Shown here: positions 1-8,094 of the stretch, one piece after another | Numbering within the stretch: position 1 is the stretch's first letter | Layout of the letters: each line of letters begins with the position of its first letter | Source of the DNA: JACKEQ01 sp041389565 | GTDB lineage: Bacteria; Myxococcota_A; UBA796; GCA-2862545 | Length of the DNA stretch: 64,000 nucleotides | Reading direction: 5' to 3' | Assembly: GCA_041389565.1 (NCBI GenBank) | Contig: JAWKRP010000014.1 | Coordinates: forward strand, 159,883-223,882 | Notes under the pieces: generated by a model | Told to the model about the DNA's origin: nothing | Databases searched by the model: none | Seen by the model: only the letters and a program-made list of their open reading frames with translations | Made by a program: the position numbers and the translations under genes

Positions 1-540
1 GTGCCCGAACGCGAAGAGCACGCACGTCACGAGCAATCCGGGGCCGAGCTTCGCGCCGAGCACGTTCCAGCGGGGCTCCCAGAGCTCGTCGAAGCGCGAC
101 TGCATGTAGCCCCGGTAGAACATCTCCTCGGGGATGGCCACGAAGAACAGGTGGTAGCCGATCAGCATCAGGGGCTGGGAAGGCAGGGTTCCTTCGAATT
201 CGAACCCGAACACGCGCGTCTGCCAGAAGTGGTAGAGCACGACGAACGGTACGGCGACGACCCCGATGATCATGGCGTTCAGCTTGAGCGCTTCGAGCCA
301 CGGGCCGCTGTCGCGGAAGGCCGGCAGGGCCAGCGGGTACGACCAGCTGTCGGCGCCGCGCAGGTTGCACGCCAGCACCGGCATGTACATGAACAGCACG
401 GGCACGAGGGCGAGCACGATCTCGTGCACGCCGGCCTGGTTGATCATCACGACTGCGCGGATGAGCAGGAGCGTGAGCAGCCAGAGCACGACCTGCTCGG
501 TGGCGATGGCTCGCGGGCTCGTCCAGCGCGGGGTGGTCAT
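1..540 (-). CDS. CPBP family intramembrane protease, partial (C-terminus outside window)
   Basis: The 180 residues visible are hydrophobic, with at least four membrane segments. They carry the two motifs of the CPBP (CAAX protease / bacteriocin-processing, glutamic protease) family: motif 1 PEEMFYRGYMQSRF, with the Glu pair at 138-139 and Arg143, and motif 2 LFAFGH, whose His180 is the last codon before the window edge. The later conserved motif lies outside. The start ATG overlaps the stop of the upstream carbamoyltransferase gene (ATGA), so the two are probably translated together as the last genes of an operon beginning with the cyclic-nucleotide-binding gene. The family cleaves prenylated or other membrane proteins in the membrane; the substrate here is unknown. 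Confidence 0.85.
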   Translation of the reverse strand, partial: MTTPRWTSPRAIATEQVVLWLLTLLLIRAVVMINQAGVHEIVLALVPVLFMYMPVLACNLRGADSWSYPLALPAFRDSGPWLEALKLNAMIIGVVAVPFVVLYHFWQTRVFGFEFEGTLPSQPLMLIGYHLFFVAIPEEMFYRGYMQSRFDELWEPRWNVLGAKLGPGLLVTCVLFAFGH

Positions 541-2084
541 GGGCGGATCTGTCGGGAGCCGGCGACCAGCACGTCGACGCCGGCCTCACGGGACGCCGCC
601 AGCGCATCCTTCCCGGAGGTGACGGGACACCCGGCGAGCTGCAGGCGGAGCGAGCGGAGCGCACGGACCCCCTGGGGCCGGAGCGCGTCGAACAGCCCGG
701 CCACCGGGCCGTCTGCGAGGGGCACCAGCCGAACCCGGCCATCCGCGGCCGCGGCCGAGGGCGCGTCGAGGTGGAACTCCTCGGACATGGGCGTCGCGGC
801 GCAGCCGTTGCGGAGGGCGTCGTGAAGGCCCGCGGGAACGGACGAGGGCAGGCCGGCCGCAGCATCCCAGAGCACCCGCTGGCCCGGCACGTGCGGACCG
901 CGGTCGGCGCGCGACCAGATGCACCGGTCGTCCCACGAGCGGAGCCCGCTGCGGCCCGAGAGGTGCGCGACCCGGCCCCCGTCGGCGAGCACCTTCGCGA
1001 TGTGCGTCCAGTCGACGGGGTCGCCGCCGAGACCGTCGAGCGGGTCGGAGCCGTGGCGCTCGTTCGCGCGCATGGGCAGCCCGGCGACCTGGGCGGCCGC
1101 ACCCCACGCGAGGGCGCCGAACCCGGGCTCGCTCGGGCAGCTCACCGACTGCACGCCTTCGATCCCGAGCAGCGCGGACACCACGCGAGCGCTCTCGAAC
1201 ACCTCCCCTGCGACGGCCAGCTTGCCGATGCCGTGCTTGCGGACGTGGTACGCGACCACGCCAGTCACGGCCGTGGACAGGTTCTCGAGCACGCTCGCCG
1301 CACCGACCTCGACGGGAACCCGCCGCAGGGCGGCGTACGACACGGCGCGCTCGGGGAACGGGTAGCTGTTGCGCGACAGCAGACCCTGGAGCGGGCGCAG
1401 AGAGCCTGCGAGGGAGCGCACGAGGTCGGGGTCGGACTCGGGGCCGGCCGCCCCCCACATGTCGCGCGGATCGTGGAAGCCGAGCGCCTCGGCGCAGCGC
1501 CGCATGTGCACGTGGAGCGAGCTGAACCCCTTCTGCTCGAACACCCGGTCGATCTGTCCGTTCAGCCCGCGATGCACGGCCAGCGACACGCCGTCGCCCA
1601 TCGGGTGCAGAGTGACGATCAGCACGTCGTCGTCGGCCTGGTTGCGGTACGCGGCGTTGGCGAGCGACGTGTGGATGTCGACCAGGAGGATGCGAGCCCG
1701 ATAGCCCGCGCGGACGAACTGCCGCTCGAGCCACTCCGCCGTGCGGTCGGCCTCGAGCGCGCCCATGCCCGACTGCCTGAGCATGGCCTGGTAGAACACC
1801 GTGAGGTCGAGCGCCATCGAGAACGAGCTGCGCGCGACCTTCCGGAGCCCGGGCCGGCGTCGCAGGAAGAACGGCGGCGTGAACCGCCCGGCGACGGCGA
1901 TCTCCTGGATGTCGCGGGGATCGAGGTGGTGCCGGCGGAGCACGTCGTCGGCGGCATCCCACGGGAACGCCCGGGATCGCGGGGCCCCGTCGAAGGAGGC
2001 CTGAGACTCGCAGGCGACGATGCGATCATCGATGGCGAGCGCAGCGCTCGCGTCGGGCCCGTCGCCGATCCCGAGAACGTTCAC
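537..2084 (-). CDS. NodU/CmcH-like carbamoyltransferase family protein
   Basis: 515 residues. The N-terminal part follows the carbamoyltransferase (NodU/CmcH/TobZ) pattern: an opening like MNVLGIGDGPDASAALAIDD, a DIHTSLANAAYRNQ segment at 136-149 in the place of the usual HxxxH-containing motif, GDG at 163-165, and a later GFGALAWGAAAQVAG segment. The first His of the metal site is not clearly kept, and the C-terminal YrdC-like region that makes carbamoyl adenylate in TobZ is hard to recognise. It may have a changed chemistry or only a binding role. The start is GTG with AAGGA eight bases upstream. It sits 12 bp after the cyclic-nucleotide-binding gene and overlaps the CPBP protease gene by four bases. 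Confidence 0.7.
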   Translation of the reverse strand: MNVLGIGDGPDASAALAIDDRIVACESQASFDGAPRSRAFPWDAADDVLRRHHLDPRDIQEIAVAGRFTPPFFLRRRPGLRKVARSSFSMALDLTVFYQAMLRQSGMGALEADRTAEWLERQFVRAGYRARILLVDIHTSLANAAYRNQADDDVLIVTLHPMGDGVSLAVHRGLNGQIDRVFEQKGFSSLHVHMRRCAEALGFHDPRDMWGAAGPESDPDLVRSLAGSLRPLQGLLSRNSYPFPERAVSYAALRRVPVEVGAASVLENLSTAVTGVVAYHVRKHGIGKLAVAGEVFESARVVSALLGIEGVQSVSCPSEPGFGALAWGAAAQVAGLPMRANERHGSDPLDGLGGDPVDWTHIAKVLADGGRVAHLSGRSGLRSWDDRCIWSRADRGPHVPGQRVLWDAAAGLPSSVPAGLHDALRNGCAATPMSEEFHLDAPSAAAADGRVRLVPLADGPVAGLFDALRPQGVRALRSLRLQLAGCPVTSGKDALAASREAGVDVLVAGSRQIRP

Positions 2085-2096
2085 GTGGGGGTTCCT

Positions 2097-3152
2097 TCAG
2101 TCGCGGAGGTATTCCGGCTTGTTCATGTAGCTGCCGTGCGCTTCGACGCCAGCCCCGGCCTGGAGGAGCGCTCCGAACCCACCCTGCTTCTTCATCTCGA
2201 GCATCGCGAGCTGGCCGTTCGCGTACGCCAGCTGGTCGATCAGCGCGCGGATCATCGCGACCCGGAGCGCGCTCCCGACGCCGTCTCCGCGGTGCACGAC
2301 CTCCGCGAACTTGATGCGGTCCATCGTGAGGCACACCGACTTCTCGCGCGCGATGCACGAGGCCATGCGGGTGTGGCGGTCCTGCACGAGCGCGCACATG
2401 CCGAAGGCCTCGCCGGCCTCGAGCGACGCGAGCGGCTCGACCTTCTCGCGCTTCGCGGCCACCACCACGTCGATCAGGCCGCTCGCCACGACGTACATCT
2501 CGTTCCCGGGCTCGCCTTCGGTGATCACGAGGTGCCCGCGGCGGAAGCCCACCGGGTAGAACTCCTTCGCGAGCGACGCGAGGTCGGACTCGGGGATGCC
2601 CCGGAACAGCGGGCTGCTCGCGAGCACGCCAGCGGCGTCCACCCGCCCCGGCACCATGAAGCCGCCCGAGCCGAACGCGCTGGACACCCGGTCGAAGAAC
2701 CCCTGGCTGGGACGCAGGTGCTCGGCGTCGGTGCCCTCGGCGAGCTCGGAGATCCGGTGCGATGTGTGGCGCAGCCGCTCGGTGAGCTGGCGCAGCGCGT
2801 GCTCCTCGATCGCGAGCACGACGGGGCTGTTGAAGCTGCGGAGGCGTGCGAATCCGTCGACGTCGAGCAGGAGCAGCGTGACCTGCGTGACGGTCTGCAC
2901 GGACGCCGTGCGCATGCCGTCGGAGAACAGCGCCATCTCACCGAGCATGCCGCCCGGCCGCACGTACCCGAGCTGGGTGTCGCCGGTGACCACCTCGAGC
3001 TCGCCGGACTCCACGATCGCGAGCGTCGGGTCGACGTCGCCCTCGGCGATCAGCTGCTGGCGATCCCCGACCTCGATCCGGTTGAAATGGCGAAGCGCCA
3101 CCTTGATGTCCATCTCGGACATGCCGTCGAAGATGGAGGGGAGGTTGCTCAT
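2097..3152 (-). CDS. Protein with two cyclic-nucleotide-binding-like domains
   Basis: 351 residues from an ATG that starts MSNLPSIFDGMSEMDIKVAL; a longer frame exists upstream but that extra sequence does not look like protein. Two CAP-type beta-barrel domains are visible, about residues 5-125 and 175-300. Domain 1 has a phosphate-binding cassette GEMALFSDGMRTAS (71-84) with the Arg kept. Domain 2 has GEAFGMCALVQDRHTRMAS, where the usual Glu-Leu/Met-Ala core is lost, so it may not bind nucleotide. No HTH, kinase or channel domain follows. First gene of a three-gene operon with the carbamoyltransferase and CPBP protease; a sensor or scaffold role is inferred. Confidence 0.8.
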   Translation of the reverse strand: MSNLPSIFDGMSEMDIKVALRHFNRIEVGDRQQLIAEGDVDPTLAIVESGELEVVTGDTQLGYVRPGGMLGEMALFSDGMRTASVQTVTQVTLLLLDVDGFARLRSFNSPVVLAIEEHALRQLTERLRHTSHRISELAEGTDAEHLRPSQGFFDRVSSAFGSGGFMVPGRVDAAGVLASSPLFRGIPESDLASLAKEFYPVGFRRGHLVITEGEPGNEMYVVASGLIDVVVAAKREKVEPLASLEAGEAFGMCALVQDRHTRMASCIAREKSVCLTMDRIKFAEVVHRGDGVGSALRVAMIRALIDQLAYANGQLAMLEMKKQGGFGALLQAGAGVEAHGSYMNKPEYLRD

Positions 3153-3256
3153 CAGCGGCTCCGGAGCCCCGCGGCGCCGTCCGCGGAACGAGTGAACTCC
3201 CGCGGCAGGGTCCGCGGAACAGGGTTTTCGCCACCGCACTGTCGTCGGAGGCCAGC

Positions 3257-4033
3257 GTGGTCCATACTAACGTCACTGCCCCCCCTTCTCCCTCCCCTTC
3301 CCCCGCCCTCTCCATGCTCCCTCTGATCGCCTTCCTGGCGTGGGGCTGCGCGTCGCACGTCCCCCGGATGCCCGGACCCCTCGGTCCCGTGGCTCACAGC
3401 GCGCCTGCGCCCCTCCACGTGCGCGACCTCCTCCCGTCCGAGGACGAGGCGCCGAGCTCGGGCACGTCCGAGGCCCCCGAGCCCGACGAGCCCCCGGAGA
3501 TCGCGAAGCGCTCGCGGCGCGGTGGGATCGGCGACGACGCGGCGTCGTCCGCGCGCCACTACCTGACGCACACCCCTCCGTCGGGCTTCCGGAACGACTG
3601 CTCCGGCTTCGTGATGGCCGTGTACGCCCGTGCAGGCGCGCCGATCTCGGGGAGCTCGCGCACGCTGTGGGAAGACGCGAAGGGCCGCGGATCGACGCAC
3701 TCCCACCTGCGCCCGGAGCCCGGCGACCTGGCGTTCTTCGACGACACGTACGACCGCAACGGGAACGGCCGGCGCGACGACGACCTCACGCACGTGGCAG
3801 TGGTGATCGAGGTCCACGAGGACGGCACGATCGTGATGGGGCACGGCGGCACCTCCAAGGGGCGCACGGAGCTCCGGATGAACCTGCTCCACCCCCACGA
3901 CCGCACGTCACCCGACGGCGAGGTCTGGAACGACTACCTGCGCGCGCGCCGACGCGGAGAGCCCGAGAACGGGAAGTACCTGTCCGGCGAGCTGCTGCGG
4001 GGCTTCGCGCACGTGACGCCCGAGGGCAGCTGA
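3257..4033 (+). CDS. NlpC/P60-type cysteine peptidase, probable exported lipoprotein
   Basis: 258 residues. The catalytic Cys lies in NDCSGFVMAVYARAG and the His in LTHVAVVIEVHEDG, the usual arrangement of NlpC/P60 and CHAP endopeptidases that cut peptidoglycan stem peptides. The N-terminus has a hydrophobic stretch ending LAWGCAS, a poor lipobox, then a Pro/Glu-rich linker to about residue 75. I chose the GTG at 3257 because GGAGG lies five bases upstream. An in-frame ATG at 3314 would put the hydrophobic segment directly at the N-terminus but has no ribosome site. Transcribed alone, with its 3' end four bases from the convergent YgiQ gene. Confidence 0.8.
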   Translation: MVHTNVTAPPSPSPSPALSMLPLIAFLAWGCASHVPRMPGPLGPVAHSAPAPLHVRDLLPSEDEAPSSGTSEAPEPDEPPEIAKRSRRGGIGDDAASSARHYLTHTPPSGFRNDCSGFVMAVYARAGAPISGSSRTLWEDAKGRGSTHSHLRPEPGDLAFFDDTYDRNGNGRRDDDLTHVAVVIEVHEDGTIVMGHGGTSKGRTELRMNLLHPHDRTSPDGEVWNDYLRARRRGEPENGKYLSGELLRGFAHVTPEGS

Positions 4034-4037
4034 CCGC

Positions 4038-6035
4038 TCAGCGCCGCCGTGACGGGCCCGGGCGGGCCGGCGGCACGAGACACTCCGGACCGTGCCCGAT
4101 GAGGTCGGTGCGGTTGGCCTCCGTGAGCGCTTCGCGGGCCAGATCCCACCACTCCTTGCTCCAGTACAGGAGCAGGGCCTTCTGGAGCTTCTTCTCACGC
4201 AGGCCCTTCGCGACGTAGACGGGGTCGCCCGTGAGGGGGTCGATGCCGGTGTGGTACATCGCGCTCGCGATGCTCATGGGCGTCGGGATGAAGTCCTGTA
4301 CCTGGCGCGGACGGTAGCCCTGGCTCTTGAGCCACAGCGCGAGCTCGACCATGTCGGTGAGGTCGCAGCCGGGGTGCCCGCTGATGAAGTACGGGATGTC
4401 GTACTGCTCCTTGCCGGCGTCCTGGCTGGCGCACTGGAACATCGTGCGGAAGCGCTCGAACGACGCGATGCCGGGCTTCTTCATCTTGGCGAGCACACGG
4501 TCGCTCGAGTGCTCCGGAGCCACGGACAGGTGCCCGCCGACGTGGTGCTTCGCGAGGTCCCCGACGTACTCGGGGCTGCGCTCCGCGAGGTCGTAGCGAA
4601 CGCCGCTCGCGATGAACACGTGCTTGACGCCCTCTTCCTGGCGCACGGCCTCCATCACCTCGATCACGGGCGCGTGGTCGGTGACGAGGTTCTTGCAGAT
4701 GGTGAGGTGCACGCACGACAAGCGCTTGCAGGACGCCTCGATCGCTGGATCCCTGCACTTCATCTTGTACATGTTGGCGGTCGGACCGCCGAGATCCGTG
4801 ATCGTGCCGTGGAAGTCGCCCATCCGGCGCAGCTCGCGCACCTCGCGCAGCACGCTCTCCTTCGAGCGGCTCTGGATGATGCGGCCCTCGTGCTCGGTGA
4901 TCGAGCAGAACGTGCAGCCGCCGAAGCACCCGCGCATGAGCACGACGGAGTGCTTCACGGTCTCGTAGGCGGGGATGGGCGCGGGGTACGACGGGTGGGG
5001 CACGCGGTTGAACGGCAGGTCGTACAGCGAGTCCATGCTCACGCTGTGGGGCGACTCGGTGTTCGAGTCCGGAGGGCCCGCAGGGACGGTCCCTGAGTCA
5101 TCGTCGAGCGGGAACGACGGTGGGTTGTAGAAGACCGCATTGTCGCCGTGCATCTGGAGCAGCGCGCGCGCGTTGCCCGGGTTGGTCTCCTTCTGGAAGG
5201 CCTTCGCCATGCGGGCGTACGCGACCTTGTCGTCCTTCACCTCCTCGTAGGCGGGGAGCACGACGAGCCCGCGGTCTTGCGGGGACGCCTTGAGCGCACG
5301 GCCCTCGAGCAGGTCGGGGATCTCGGCCTTGCGCGCGACCCAGGCCGTGCCGCGCACATCGCGGATGTCGCGGATGTCCTCGCCCGCGTCGAGCCTCCGC
5401 GCGACCTCCCAGATCGGGCGCTCCCCCATGCCGAACACGAGCATGTCGGCCTTGGAGTCGATCAGGATCGACCGCCGCACGGTCTCCGACCAGTAGTCGA
5501 AGTGCGCGATGCGCCGCAAGCTCGCTTCGATGCCGCCCAGGATGACGGGCACGCCCTTGAACGCCTCGCGGCAGCGCTGCGCATACACCATCGAGGCGCG
5601 ATCGGGGCGCTGACCGGTGTCGCCACCCGGCGAGTACTGGTCTTCCCCGCGGTTCTTCTTCTGCGAGGTGAGCCGGTTGAGCATGCTGTCGAGGTTGCCG
5701 GCGCTCACCCCGAAGAACAGGCGCGGACGCCCGAGGGCCTTGAACGGCTCCGCGCTCTTCCAGTCGGGCTGCGCGATCAGGCCGACCCGGTAGCCGCGCC
5801 CCTCGAGGAATCGCGCGATCAGCACGGGCCCGAACGCGGGATGGTCGACGTACGCGTCGCCCGTGACGATCACGATGTCGACGGAGTCCCACCCGCGCTC
5901 CGCGAGATCCGCCCGGTTCATCGGCAGGAAGCGGTGGGTGTAGCTCACCCTCCCGCGCTGGTGGCGCGGTGGCTTCGCCTTCTTCGGAGGCTCGGTGGAG
6001 GCGAACCGCGAGCCGTGTGTGTCGCCCATTCCCAT
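4038..6035 (-). CDS. ygiQ: YgiQ family radical SAM protein
   Basis: 665 residues, close to the family length of about 700. The segment FLPMNRADLAERGWDSVDI followed by VTGDAYVDHPAFGPVLIARF matches the YgiQ (UPF0313) N-terminal domain, which resembles a cobalamin-binding fold. The radical-SAM cluster is C370-x3-C374-x2-C377 in GCFGGCTFC. The C-terminal part has VQDFIPTPMS and the DUF3362-type tail. The family should bind a [4Fe-4S] cluster and cleave S-adenosylmethionine; its substrate is still unsettled, so no reaction is claimed. It is monocistronic here. The first 30 residues are Lys/Arg/Pro-rich and do not match the usual N-terminus; the ATG of RFLPMNRADL is a fallback start. Confidence 0.93.
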   Translation of the reverse strand: MGMGDTHGSRFASTEPPKKAKPPRHQRGRVSYTHRFLPMNRADLAERGWDSVDIVIVTGDAYVDHPAFGPVLIARFLEGRGYRVGLIAQPDWKSAEPFKALGRPRLFFGVSAGNLDSMLNRLTSQKKNRGEDQYSPGGDTGQRPDRASMVYAQRCREAFKGVPVILGGIEASLRRIAHFDYWSETVRRSILIDSKADMLVFGMGERPIWEVARRLDAGEDIRDIRDVRGTAWVARKAEIPDLLEGRALKASPQDRGLVVLPAYEEVKDDKVAYARMAKAFQKETNPGNARALLQMHGDNAVFYNPPSFPLDDDSGTVPAGPPDSNTESPHSVSMDSLYDLPFNRVPHPSYPAPIPAYETVKHSVVLMRGCFGGCTFCSITEHEGRIIQSRSKESVLREVRELRRMGDFHGTITDLGGPTANMYKMKCRDPAIEASCKRLSCVHLTICKNLVTDHAPVIEVMEAVRQEEGVKHVFIASGVRYDLAERSPEYVGDLAKHHVGGHLSVAPEHSSDRVLAKMKKPGIASFERFRTMFQCASQDAGKEQYDIPYFISGHPGCDLTDMVELALWLKSQGYRPRQVQDFIPTPMSIASAMYHTGIDPLTGDPVYVAKGLREKKLQKALLLYWSKEWWDLAREALTEANRTDLIGHGPECLVPPARPGPSRRR

Positions 6036-6077
6036 GGCGCCGACCTAACGGGGCCCGCGCCCCCGCGCCGGGCCTGC

Positions 6078-7553
6078 CTACTTGAACACCTTGTCCCAGA
6101 GCTTGCCGGCGGTCTCCTTCACGGTGGAGGCGCCCTTCCCGACGCGGTCGCCGGCGTCCTTCACCATCGCGGAGCTCACGTCTCCGAAGATCTGGCGGAA
6201 CGGCGAGAAGCGGGGGTCGGCGAAGTCGCCCCGCACGTCGACCTCCGTGGTGAACGTCTTGTCGTTCCCGCCCGCGAGCCAGCTGGCGGTGGTGAGCAGC
6301 GCCTTGTTGAGCCCCGAGAACGCCGACGTCCGCGTGAACCGGACGTTGTACAGGCTGACGGGCCCGGTGACGGCCAGCGCGGAGCCGCGGAGCACCCAGT
6401 CGACCTCTGCGTCGAGCTTGCCCTCGCGGATCTCGACCCCGAACTTGTGTAGGTTCACCGAGAGGTACGGGTCGAACGCCTTGGCCTCGAGGTCGTCGGC
6501 CGACACATGGCCCGTGATCCTCCCGTCCGAAGCGATGTGCCCCCGCGAACGGACCGGCGCGCCCGCGGTGTACGCGGTCACCGTCCACGGGATGCGCTTG
6601 TCGGCCGGGCCGATCGAGGCCTTCGTGTTCGACAGCACCCACGTGGCCGGGCGCGACGCCATGAACCGGTCGGTCAGCACCACGCGCCCCTCGGCCGTGC
6701 CGTGGTCGGGCACCCACACCCAGGTCGCGGGCTCCCATCCCCACCACGGCTCGGGCTCGCCGGGCGCGGGAACGGCACGCCCACCGGCCCAGGTGGGGAT
6801 CCACAGCTCGACGAGGGGCGGCCACACGGGCCATCCCGACACCTGGAGCGCAACCGAGCCCTCCACCCCGGTGGCCGCGAACACCCCGTCGTCGCCGAGC
6901 TCCAGGCGCGCGAGGTCGACCAGCTCGCGGCCCTCCACCGTGCTCGCGACCTCCTCGATCGTGGCGCGCGCGATCACCACGGGGCGCTCGGCCTCCACGT
7001 CGATCCGGAGATCCGTGGCCTCGCCGCGCGCGGAGGTGCCCGCGAGCACGCCCTTCTGGCCGCGCCCCTCGAAGGTGAGGCCCTCGAACACGAGCCGGTC
7101 GATCTGCACCCGTGGCGCGCCCTCGGACGATCCGTCGCCCCACACGAGATCCCAGGTGGCCGGCGGGAGCGCGAGCCCGTCGCCCGCTTCGTCGAGCCGC
7201 ACGAACACGCCGTGCAGCGCGACCTCCGTGAGGTGCCAGTCGGACGTGGTGAGCGTGACCGGCTCGCACACCACGTCGATGCGCTCCACGCGCAGGACCT
7301 CCGTGCCGTTCGGATGCGTGATCGTGAGCCCGAACAGCTGCGCGCCGTCGTCGTGCAGGCTCACCGACGAGAAGTCGGCCTCACCGGACGTGAGCGTGCT
7401 CAGCGCCGTGCGCACGCTCTGCTGCCAGGCCCAGGCCGGGAACAGCACCGCTCCGATGCCACCGGCCCCCAGCACGACCGCGAACAGCCCGCCCGCCGCG
7501 GCCGAACAGCCGAGAAGCCCGTATGCAGTCCGCTTGCGGACGGTGAACGCCAC
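6078..7553 (-). CDS. AsmA/DUF748-like envelope protein
   Basis: 491 residues from a GTG with GGAGG seven bases upstream; a longer frame has no plausible start. The N-terminus is RKR followed by one long membrane segment (about 10-40). The rest is a repetitive beta-rich periplasmic domain with features of AsmA/DUF748 proteins: TALSTLTSGEADFSSVSL, then repeated strand patterns, and a C-terminal VDVRGDFADPRFSPFRQIFG followed by an amphipathic helix. Such proteins belong to the bridge-like lipid-transfer and outer-membrane assembly group. Function here is inferred only from that resemblance. It is transcribed away from the small lipoprotein at 7767. Confidence 0.65.
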   Translation of the reverse strand: MAFTVRKRTAYGLLGCSAAAGGLFAVVLGAGGIGAVLFPAWAWQQSVRTALSTLTSGEADFSSVSLHDDGAQLFGLTITHPNGTEVLRVERIDVVCEPVTLTTSDWHLTEVALHGVFVRLDEAGDGLALPPATWDLVWGDGSSEGAPRVQIDRLVFEGLTFEGRGQKGVLAGTSARGEATDLRIDVEAERPVVIARATIEEVASTVEGRELVDLARLELGDDGVFAATGVEGSVALQVSGWPVWPPLVELWIPTWAGGRAVPAPGEPEPWWGWEPATWVWVPDHGTAEGRVVLTDRFMASRPATWVLSNTKASIGPADKRIPWTVTAYTAGAPVRSRGHIASDGRITGHVSADDLEAKAFDPYLSVNLHKFGVEIREGKLDAEVDWVLRGSALAVTGPVSLYNVRFTRTSAFSGLNKALLTTASWLAGGNDKTFTTEVDVRGDFADPRFSPFRQIFGDVSSAMVKDAGDRVGKGASTVKETAGKLWDKVFK

Positions 7554-7766
7554 GATCACCCCTCCAGTGCACTCTATGCCCCGCGAGCCCGACCGGCGCC
7601 CGATCGCGACCGCGGATCGATCCGACCCGTGCCAGAAGGAACCGATGGAGGTCGTCCTCGGGGTTCTTGACAGCCCGCCCCCTCCCGGTCCAGCCTCCGA
7701 GCGTTCGATGAGGCGTGCACCCGAGCTGCATTCCGTGCAGAATGGGCCGCCAGGAGGGAACACCAG

Positions 7767-8060
7767 ATGACCAGGTGGATCACGTTCGGAGCGGCTTCGT
7801 CCGCCATCATCTTCAGCCTCGCTTGTGGGGGCGGCAGCTTCGCCAACCAGGCGGCGTGCAAGTCCTACATCGAAGCCCAGAACGCGCTTCCGTGTATGAA
7901 GATGGCCCAGACGGACGCGTCGCAGATTTGTCCGGACCAGCTCGACATGTCGCCCGTCGACATGACCGAGTACTACGGCTGCCTCGAAGAGAACGCCAAG
8001 TGCAACGGGGACATCCCCGATCTCGCCGGGCAGGCCAACTGCAGCATGCCCACGATGTAG
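7767..8060 (+). CDS. Small Cys-containing lipoprotein of unknown function
   Basis: 97 residues. A signal peptide ends in FSLACGGG, a good lipobox with Cys20 as the lipidated residue. The mature part holds five further Cys (ACKSY, LPCMK, QICPD, YGCLE, KCNGD, NCSMP regions), enough for two disulfides. AGGAGG lies nine bases before the ATG. No family recognised. The helicase gene begins 34 bp downstream on the same strand and may be co-transcribed, though nothing links the two functionally. Confidence 0.75.
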   Translation: MTRWITFGAASSAIIFSLACGGGSFANQAACKSYIEAQNALPCMKMAQTDASQICPDQLDMSPVDMTEYYGCLEENAKCNGDIPDLAGQANCSMPTM

Positions 8061-8094
8061 AGCGCTTCCCGCGCACTGCACGAGGAACGCCCAG

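Noticed and set aside
771..3326. Long plus-strand frame over the first operon
   Set aside because: Shadow of the minus-strand carbamoyltransferase and cNMP genes; no domain or ribosome site.
7677..7682. TTGACA before the small lipoprotein as a promoter
   Set aside because: A perfect -35 but no acceptable -10 at 15-19 bases.
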